Shown piece after piece: positions 1 through 4,106 of a DNA stretch of 7,170 nucleotides. The notes under the pieces were generated by a model. It worked only from the letters and a program-made list of their open reading frames with translations. It had not been told where the DNA came from and ran no database searches. Source of the DNA: Planctomycetota bacterium (GTDB taxonomy: Bacteria > Planctomycetota > PUPC01 > DSUN01); the NCBI GenBank assembly GCA_016872875.1, contig VGYW01000427.1:1-7170 (forward strand), given 5' to 3'. A program made the translations under genes and the position numbers. The stretch's first letter is position 1, and the number at the start of each line of letters is the position of its first letter.

Positions 1-228
1 CCCCGCGGCGCACTTGCGGCAACGCGGATACATGCATCGCCGCTTCATGAGCACCACAGACCCTCGCACGAAGCTCCCCCAAGAGGCGAGTTTCCCCATG
101 AGGGCCTTCCGCGTGCGTTCCAGGCTACGTTGGGCCGAGTCTTCCACGTCGGACTCCGTATAACATAAGCGTATACACTTATATCACATACGGCCAAAGA
201 AGAAAAGCGGAAACTGGTCCGTAGGAGA
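1..228. other. Left edge, no secure gene
   Basis: No gene is recognised here. One plus-strand frame is open from the window edge (base 2) to a TAA at 161-163. It would give a 53-residue, Arg-rich tail that I cannot match to any family, with moderately GC-rich third positions. It could be the 3' end of a gene starting outside the window and convergent with the kinase, or chance. Bases about 160-215 are clearly more AT-rich than the rest of the window and contain the near-palindrome listed separately. Confidence 0.3.
165..182. repeat. AT-rich 18-bp near-palindrome
   Basis: ATAAGCGTATACACTTAT reads almost the same on both strands; only one symmetric base pair fails. It lies about 47 bp past the kinase stop codon, in the most AT-rich stretch of the window. 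It could be a weak transcription end signal or a protein-binding site. No gene follows it closely on either strand inside the window, so its role is open. Confidence 0.35.
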
Positions 229-1785
229 TTACACGCACCCCTGCTCCAGCCGCCCATTGAACGTGCGCCAGCCGCCGCGATAGGCTTCGAGCCACCGGGG
301 ATTGGGGTCAACGGGCGCCTTGAAGCGGATGAGCCGGGCCACGGCGTCGGCGACGGAGCAGCGGCCCTTGATGCCGCGCTGCTTGCGGAGGTGGCTCTCC
401 AGGGCGGCGAGCGCCGTCACCGCCGCGCCGAGGGCCGGGCCTTCGTCGCTCTCCAGCCGCTCGAGGCGCCGCTCGAGCACGGTGGCGAGGATTTCGCACA
501 TCAGGTCGCTCCGCGCGATGCCGCCGCTGACGGTGATGCGGGCGATCTTCTGGCCGGCGAACTCGTGTTCCTCGACGCCGCGGCGGATGAGGTAGGCGAT
601 CGCCTCGAGGCTGGCGCGGAACTTCGTGCCCGCCGAGGCCCCTTCCGCCTGCAACCAGCGGAGACCGGCCTTGGCGGCGTCCACGCCCAGCGACGGCTCG
701 GGAACCGCAAAGGGCATCACAGCCGTGCCGCCGCACCCCGGCGGGCAGGCCCGCGCCGCGGCCTCGATGGCCTTCCAGTCCGGCTTCGGGCCGACCACCT
801 GATCGAGGAACTGGGCGCCGTTGTTGTAGCAGCGCATGTACAGATACGGCCCCCAGTTGAGGGCCATCACATCGAGGTTCCCGCGCGCCGGCAGCTCCTT
901 CGAGGACGAGTTGACCACCGCCGAGTTTCCGAGGATGACTGCCATCTGGCCGCTGTCAACGGCCCCGCCGCCGACGAGGCCCGCCTGCTGGTCGTCGGAG
1001 GTTGGGAAGATGATGGGCCTGCGGCGCTTCTCGATGCCCGCCTCCAGCGCCACGTGCTCAGCGAGAAGGCCGACGGGGGTGTAGTGGTGGACGATCTTCG
1101 GGAGCTGCTTCCAGGCGAGGGCGCGGTAGTCGGGCGAGGCCAGCGCGCCGAGCATGGCCTTGCACCACCTGCGGCGGCGGAGGTCCATGATGCCGGTCGA
1201 GGCCGCGGCGGAGACGCTCGTGACGCCGTAGTTGCCGGTGAGGAAGCCAGCGGAGAGCGGGCCGTGGGGGAGCGTGCGCCAGGTGCGGCGCCAGTCAGCC
1301 TCGCTCAGCTTTGCCTCGTCCTTCACGAGGTGGCTCAGGCTGTAGCGGATGGCCCAGGGGCCGCCGATGAGGGCGCGGACGCGCTCCTGTCCGCCGAGGC
1401 GCTCCAGGCCGATGGCGTGGTAGCGGGCGAGGCTGTGGTCGTTCCAGCAGATCGCGCGGCGGACCTGCACAACGTCGCGGTCAATCCGTCCTGCGGTGTG
1501 GTGGGTGGCAGAGATGCCGCCAGCCGCCCAGTCGTTGAGCCTGCCCAGCTCGCGGAGCTTTGCGGCGATGGCGCGGGTGCTGGCCCGCGCCTGGCCTTCG
1601 AGCTGCATGAGGTTCAGCTCCGAGATGCCCTCCTCGTCCCCCTCGTGCCAGAGGTCTGTGGGCAGGCGCACCTCGGCCAGCAGGCGGCCGTCGAGGTCGA
1701 AGGCCAGGCACTTCACCGCCCCGGTCGAGAAGTCCCAGCCCGCGATCACGCTGTTCGGCTTCACACACTGGAATGTCTTGGCCAT
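229..1785 (-). CDS. FGGY-family carbohydrate kinase (xylulokinase-like)
   Basis: Predicted cytoplasmic ATP-dependent sugar kinase of 518 residues, a normal FGGY length. The N-terminal phosphate-binding strand-turn is at about 13-30 (AGWDFSTGAVK). The sugar-site region follows at about 90-117 (GISATHHTAG, then AICWND). A conserved FLTGNYGVTSVSAAASTG stretch lies at 181-198. The likely catalytic-base region is SDDQQAG at 263-269, where xylulokinases usually have GGDNAAG. The C-terminal nucleotide-binding block is SGGIARSDLMCEILA (420-434), followed by EGPALGAAVTAL (448-459). The order and spacing fit xylulokinase and its relatives, but several sugar-contact positions differ, so the substrate (xylulose, another ketose or a polyol) is not assigned. 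The ATG at 1783-1785 is chosen because it follows a strong ribosome site. The frame stays open 100 codons further upstream, but that extension is repeat-derived and low-complexity. No sugar transporter or isomerase gene lies nearby. It may be co-transcribed with ribE, 299 bp upstream. Confidence 0.88.
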   Translation of the reverse strand: MAKTFQCVKPNSVIAGWDFSTGAVKCLAFDLDGRLLAEVRLPTDLWHEGDEEGISELNLMQLEGQARASTRAIAAKLRELGRLNDWAAGGISATHHTAGRIDRDVVQVRRAICWNDHSLARYHAIGLERLGGQERVRALIGGPWAIRYSLSHLVKDEAKLSEADWRRTWRTLPHGPLSAGFLTGNYGVTSVSAAASTGIMDLRRRRWCKAMLGALASPDYRALAWKQLPKIVHHYTPVGLLAEHVALEAGIEKRRRPIIFPTSDDQQAGLVGGGAVDSGQMAVILGNSAVVNSSSKELPARGNLDVMALNWGPYLYMRCYNNGAQFLDQVVGPKPDWKAIEAAARACPPGCGGTAVMPFAVPEPSLGVDAAKAGLRWLQAEGASAGTKFRASLEAIAYLIRRGVEEHEFAGQKIARITVSGGIARSDLMCEILATVLERRLERLESDEGPALGAAVTALAALESHLRKQRGIKGRCSVADAVARLIRFKAPVDPNPRWLEAYRGGWRTFNGRLEQGCV

Positions 1786-1788
1786 CTG

Positions 1789-1797
1789 ACCTCCTTT
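1789..1797 (-). promoter_or_regulatory. Ribosome binding site of the kinase
   Basis: Read on the minus strand, AAAGGAGGT ends three bases before the ATG at 1785. It is nearly a full match to the 16S anti-Shine-Dalgarno. It fixes the kinase start and rules out the 100-codon upstream extension of the frame. Confidence 0.85.
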
Positions 1798-1804
1798 ACG
1801 TAGG

Positions 1805-1822
1805 GCGTGCATACCTGCACGC
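1805..1822 (-). promoter_or_regulatory. Perfect hairpin in the kinase leader
   Basis: GCGTGCA and TGCACGC form a perfect 7-bp stem around a 4-base loop. It sits 7 bases upstream of the kinase ribosome site (in the mRNA, just 5' of it). There is no U-tract, so it is not an intrinsic terminator. It could affect translation or mRNA stability, or be a dispersed repeat fragment. Confidence 0.45.
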
Positions 1823-1872
1823 GGGACCTCTCGCCCCTCCGCTCTGCGGGGGGACGGGGCGGCGGACGCTCC

Positions 1873-1989
1873 GAGCCTGTGAAGGAATGACACGGGCCTA
1901 CACGGACGGACACGGACACACGCCCATTGCCGGGGAATCCGTCCGTCCGTGCTTGTCCGTGGATGTCCGTGTGATTTCTTCACAAGCTC
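1873..1989. repeat. 117-bp imperfect inverted repeat with CACGGAC motifs
   Basis: Two 50-base arms (1873-1922 and 1940-1989) are inverted copies with 39 of 50 positions matching, around a 17-base loop. The outer 23 bases match at 20 positions. The inner part is built from repeated CACGGAC / GTCCGTG words. It lies between ribE and the kinase on the minus strand, so a shared transcript would fold into a long hairpin here. It encodes no protein and has no flanking transposase. It resembles a non-autonomous palindromic element or REP-like sequence; this is inference. Confidence 0.7.
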
Positions 1990-2023
1990 TCCGCGTCCGT
2001 TCACCTGCGCACCGAGCGCCAAT

Positions 2024-2071
2024 GGCCGCGGAGCGGCCGGGCAATGCGTCCCCACGCGGAGCGTAGGGACG
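2024..2071. repeat. Twin hairpins downstream of ribE
   Basis: Two adjacent hairpins share the core GCGGAGC. The first (2024-2038) is GGCCGC-GGA-GCGGCC, a perfect 6-bp stem with a 3-base loop. The second (2047-2071) has CGTCCC/GGGACG outer and ACGC/GCGT inner stems around the same GGA loop, with one C/A mismatch. The second lies 13 bases beyond the ribE stop on the minus strand, where a terminator would be expected. No U-tract follows, so it is not a classical intrinsic terminator. It may be a 3'-end stabiliser or a dispersed REP-like repeat. Confidence 0.6.
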
Positions 2072-2084
2072 AAAGGGAGAAGCA

Positions 2085-2711
2085 CTAGGAGAAGCCGTGC
2101 TCGCGGAGTGCGTCCGCGGAAAGGCCCTCGCCGCCCAGTTGGCGGGCGACGTAGCGGGCCAGGATGTCCACCTCGATGTTCACGGGGTCGCCGGGGCCTT
2201 TGGTGCCCAGGGTGGTCTCGGCGAGGGTGTAGGGGATGAGAGCGACAGCGAAGGCGTCGCGGGCGACGTCCACGAGCGTCAGGCTCACGCCGTCCACGGC
2301 CACGGAGCCTTTGGTGGCCATGAGGCGGGTGAGCTCGGGGGGCGCAGCGACGCGGAGAAGGGTCTGGGCGGGGGACTTGTCCTTCGCGCGGATGGTGCCC
2401 ACGGCGTCCACGTGGCCTGCGACGAAGTGTCCGCCGAGGCGGTCGCCGACGCGGAGCGAGCGCTCTACGTTCACCCTCTGGCCTTGCGAGAGGGCCGCGA
2501 GGTTGGTGCGGGCAATGGTCTCGCCGACAGCGTCGAAAGATACGCGGGCGCCATCGAGGGAGGCGACGGTGAGGCAGACGCCATTGATTGCGATGCTGTC
2601 GCCTGGCTTGGTGCCTTCGGCCAGGGGGCCGAGGTCCACGGCCAGGCGCCAGACGGCGCCCCGCCGGACCTCCACCACCGGACGCAGGGCCTCTATGATG
2701 CCGGTGAACAC
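2085..2711 (-). CDS. ribE: Riboflavin synthase, alpha chain
   Basis: Catalyses the last step of riboflavin synthesis: dismutation of two 6,7-dimethyl-8-ribityllumazine molecules to riboflavin and 5-amino-6-ribitylamino-uracil, in the cytoplasm as a homotrimer. The 208-residue protein starts with the family hallmark MFTGIIE and has two lumazine-binding repeats. The N-terminal barrel has AINGVCLTV (41-49) and GGHFVAGHVD (93-102); the C-terminal barrel has GSVAVDGVSLTL (135-146) and IPYTLAETTLG (159-169). Residues matching those important in E. coli are all present: Phe2, Cys46 (E. coli 48), Asp140 (143) and Ser143 (146). The start is GTG (2709-2711), fixed by the MFTGIIE match and by an AAGGAG ribosome site 8 bases upstream. 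It is driven by a consensus promoter at 2741-2769. No other riboflavin gene lies in the window and no FMN riboswitch is visible in the leader. The same gene is called ribC in some species. Confidence 0.96.
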   Translation of the reverse strand: MFTGIIEALRPVVEVRRGAVWRLAVDLGPLAEGTKPGDSIAINGVCLTVASLDGARVSFDAVGETIARTNLAALSQGQRVNVERSLRVGDRLGGHFVAGHVDAVGTIRAKDKSPAQTLLRVAAPPELTRLMATKGSVAVDGVSLTLVDVARDAFAVALIPYTLAETTLGTKGPGDPVNIEVDILARYVARQLGGEGLSADALREHGFS

Positions 2712-2719
2712 CCGCTTGG

Positions 2720-2725
2720 CTCCTT
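2720..2725 (-). promoter_or_regulatory. Ribosome binding site of ribE
   Basis: AAGGAG on the minus strand, 8 bases upstream of the GTG at 2711. It supports GTG as the true start, together with the family N-terminus MFTGIIE. Confidence 0.8.
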
Positions 2726-2740
2726 CATCGGGACCGGCTG

Positions 2741-2769
2741 ATTCTAGCGGGCCGATGGCGCCGTGTCAA
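2741..2769 (-). promoter_or_regulatory. Sigma70-type promoter of ribE
   Basis: On the minus strand: TTGACA (2764-2769), a 17-base spacer, then TAGAAT (2741-2746). The -35 is a perfect consensus and the -10 matches TATAAT at five of six positions. The predicted start lies near 2734, giving a short leader of about 20 bases before the GTG, too short for an FMN riboswitch. The same two hexamers occur before polA. Confidence 0.78.
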
Positions 2770-2785
2770 AGCGGCCCACAGGTTC

Positions 2786-2955
2786 GAGTCTGGCCATGGT
2801 CTTGGGGCCTGCCTGCAAGTGCCCACTCGTGCTCGTCGTCGTCCTCGTCGTCGTCGTCGAGTCCGATGCCTCTCTGCGTCATCAGGGGATTCGACGACGA
2901 GGACGACGACGACAACGACGACGATTGGGAACCCCGAGATCGGGGGCCAGAGTCC
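2786..2955. repeat. Large CGA-triplet palindrome between divergent promoters
   Basis: The left inner arm (2832-2860) is made of TCG/TCC triplets. The right inner arm (2891-2924) is the matching run of CGA/GGA triplets. A 30-base loop (2861-2890) separates them. Outside these, TCTGGCC then GGGG (2789-2807) on the left has an inverted counterpart CCCC...GGCCAGA (2932-2951) on the right, so symmetry extends beyond the triplet runs. A small perfect hairpin, CCCCGA-GA-TCGGGG, sits at 2932-2945. Frames through it give only poly-Val, poly-Ser or poly-Asp/Arg runs, so it is not coding. It lies exactly between the ribE and exported-protein promoters. Confidence 0.7.
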
Positions 2956-3014
2956 ACGGGTCCCCGTCTGGCATCGCCCGGCGCAGCTCCGAAGGAATCG
3001 CTCATCAGATTGGC

Positions 3015-3043
3015 TTGCGTTGAACGCCATCTTGCGCTAAGAT
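3015..3043 (+). promoter_or_regulatory. Likely promoter of the exported-protein gene
   Basis: TTGCGT (3015-3020), a 17-base spacer, then TAAGAT (3038-3043). The -10 matches TATAAT at four positions and the -35 keeps the key TTG. Transcription would start near 3050, leaving a leader of about 115 bases. It is weaker than the ribE and polA promoters. Confidence 0.45.
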
Positions 3044-3153
3044 GCCTAAGCGTGGGAGGGAGAGGAGAAGAATGGCCGCTCAACCGTGGCCGGCTCGAGA
3101 GTGCCGGGCCGCACGGCGGAAGCGTGCCCAGGGGCGTCTTGGTCCTCCGCAGG

Positions 3154-3160
3154 AAAGGAG
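3154..3160 (+). promoter_or_regulatory. Ribosome binding site of the exported-protein gene
   Basis: AAAGGAG, 6 bases before the ATG at 3167. It selects this start over an in-frame ATG at 3086, which would place 27 extra residues before the signal peptide. Confidence 0.8.
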
Positions 3161-3166
3161 CACAGC

Positions 3167-3952
3167 ATGGATGTGCGCAGGGCGCTGTGGCGGAAGGTGT
3201 CGTGTCTGGGCTTTGCTCTGGCGGTCCTGGGTTCCCAGGGCTGCTCGAGGAACCTGATCGGGGCGAGCGGGATTGGGGAGGCCACCCGAAACTACTGCCT
3301 GGACCGCACCAAGGACGTGCTCGACTGCGCGGATGTCGGGTTCTCGTTCTCTCAGGACCCGCAGTTCGCGCTCTATGCCGACGCCTTCTCGCTGCTGCCC
3401 GTGGGGTACGGGCAGGTGGACGGCTACGCGACGGCCATCGGCGGGGGCAACATCGGCTGGATGCGCTTCTCGTCGGGCGACGTCGGCGCGGTTGTGTGGG
3501 GCTACGAGGAGGCGAGCTTCGCCGACTTCGACATCAACAATGTGGCCGGCGGAAACGCCCAGGCGGTCGGCCTCGGCGGCCTGGCCACAGGGCCGCTCGG
3601 CAGGCCCGGCTGGCAGCCCTCCTCCGTCCACCATCTCCACCTCCTCTGGGTCGGCGCCTTCGCCAACGCCAATTGGCTCCAGGCGGTCGACCTCGCTCTC
3701 GGCATCATCGGCCTCGACATCTGCGGCGACGACGGCTACCGCTATGGCCTCTGGCCCTGGGAGAGCGGGCTGGAGACCTCGGCCTATGCGGAGGAGCTCC
3801 GCGGCCAGATCTTCAACCCGCCAAGCGGGCAGGACCGCAACAACTGGAGCTACTGCTGGGGGCGGTGGATGAGCCCGCTGCCCACCGCGGCAGCTCCCGC
3901 GCCCGCACCAGCACCCGCGCCAGCACCAAAGCCCCCTGCCGAGAAGAAGTGA
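3167..3952 (+). CDS. Unrecognised exported protein, possible lipoprotein
   Basis: A 261-residue protein of unknown function. The N-terminus looks like a signal peptide: basic residues (Arg4, Arg5, Arg9, Lys10), then a hydrophobic core (VSCLGFALAVLG), then SQGC with Cys26. A lipoprotein cleavage site before Cys26 is plausible, but the usual Leu at -3 is absent, so lipidation is uncertain. The mature part begins with a charged, Cys-bearing segment (NYCLDRTKDVLDCADVGFSF, 43-62). It continues with Gly- and aromatic-rich stretches suggesting beta structure (about 65-140) and a Trp/Tyr-rich end (about 190-235). Cys44, Cys54, Cys186 and Cys230 could pair. The tail (241-261) is an Ala-Pro repeat ending PKPPAEKK, typical of a flexible spacer in envelope proteins. 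The gene is divergent from ribE and convergent with polA, so neighbours give no clue to its role. The ATG is set by AAAGGAG 6 bases upstream. Confidence 0.75.
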   Translation: MDVRRALWRKVSCLGFALAVLGSQGCSRNLIGASGIGEATRNYCLDRTKDVLDCADVGFSFSQDPQFALYADAFSLLPVGYGQVDGYATAIGGGNIGWMRFSSGDVGAVVWGYEEASFADFDINNVAGGNAQAVGLGGLATGPLGRPGWQPSSVHHLHLLWVGAFANANWLQAVDLALGIIGLDICGDDGYRYGLWPWESGLETSAYAEELRGQIFNPPSGQDRNNWSYCWGRWMSPLPTAAAPAPAPAPAPAPKPPAEKK

Positions 3953-3960
3953 CCGAGCGA

Positions 3961-4044
3961 TGCGTGATACGTGATGCGTGATACGTGATGCGTGATACGT
4001 GATGCGTGATACGTGATGCGTGATACGTGATGCGTGATACGTGA
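3961..4044. repeat. Six perfect 14-bp tandem repeats
   Basis: The unit TGCGTGATACGTGA repeats six times without error, starting 8 bases after the exported-protein stop. Each unit is two related heptamers, TGCGTGA and TACGTGA, so the array is 12 copies of TRCGTGA. It is a minisatellite with no spacers, so not a CRISPR. In plus-strand frames it carries TGA stops; on the minus strand it is open. Confidence 0.92.
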
Positions 4045-4106
4045 CCAGAGAAGACTGGCTTCCGATCCTCTCTTCTCACGCATCACGTGTCACGCATCAC
4101 GCGTCA
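4017..4106. terminator. Long hairpin at the convergent gene junction
   Basis: The end of the 14-bp array (4017-4044) is mirrored by inverted heptamers at 4076-4106 (TCACGCA, TCACGTG, TCACGCA, TCACGCG, TCA). An inner stem, GAGAAGA (4048-4054) with TCTTCTC (4071-4077), continues it. The result is an imperfect stem of about 30 bp around a 16-base loop, between the two convergent stop codons. It could end transcription from both sides, but there is no U-tract, so that function is inference. Its last three bases (4104-4106) are the polA stop codon. Confidence 0.5.

Noticed and set aside
391..1803. A long open plus-strand frame (470 codons) opposite the kinase
   Set aside because: It is antisense to a clear kinase gene, Ala/Arg/Gly/Val-rich, and explained by high GC codon bias. 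The same applies to the 410-codon frame at 4041-5273 opposite polA.
2047..2071. Classical intrinsic terminator after ribE
   Set aside because: A hairpin is present but no U-tract follows on the minus strand, so it is reported as a repeat only.
1786..2085. A 100-residue N-terminal extension of the kinase frame
   Set aside because: It runs through hairpins and the inverted repeat, is rich in Arg/Pro without family similarity, and the strong ribosome site at 1789-1797 marks the start at 1785.
2712..2800. FMN riboswitch before ribE
   Set aside because: The predicted leader is about 20 bases and no conserved RFN-element motifs are visible upstream.
2725..3030. Minus-strand frame with a poly-Val run that could look like a membrane segment
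   Set aside because: The run is a translation of the GTC triplet repeat, and the frame overlaps the ribE promoter.
3086..3166. Earlier ATG for the exported protein
   Set aside because: It would put 27 non-hydrophobic residues before the signal peptide, and AAAGGAG at 3154-3160 points to the ATG at 3167.
2097..3981. Plus-strand frames across ribE and the CGA palindrome
   Set aside because: They are antisense to ribE or run through triplet repeats giving poly-Ser or poly-Asp, with no family features.
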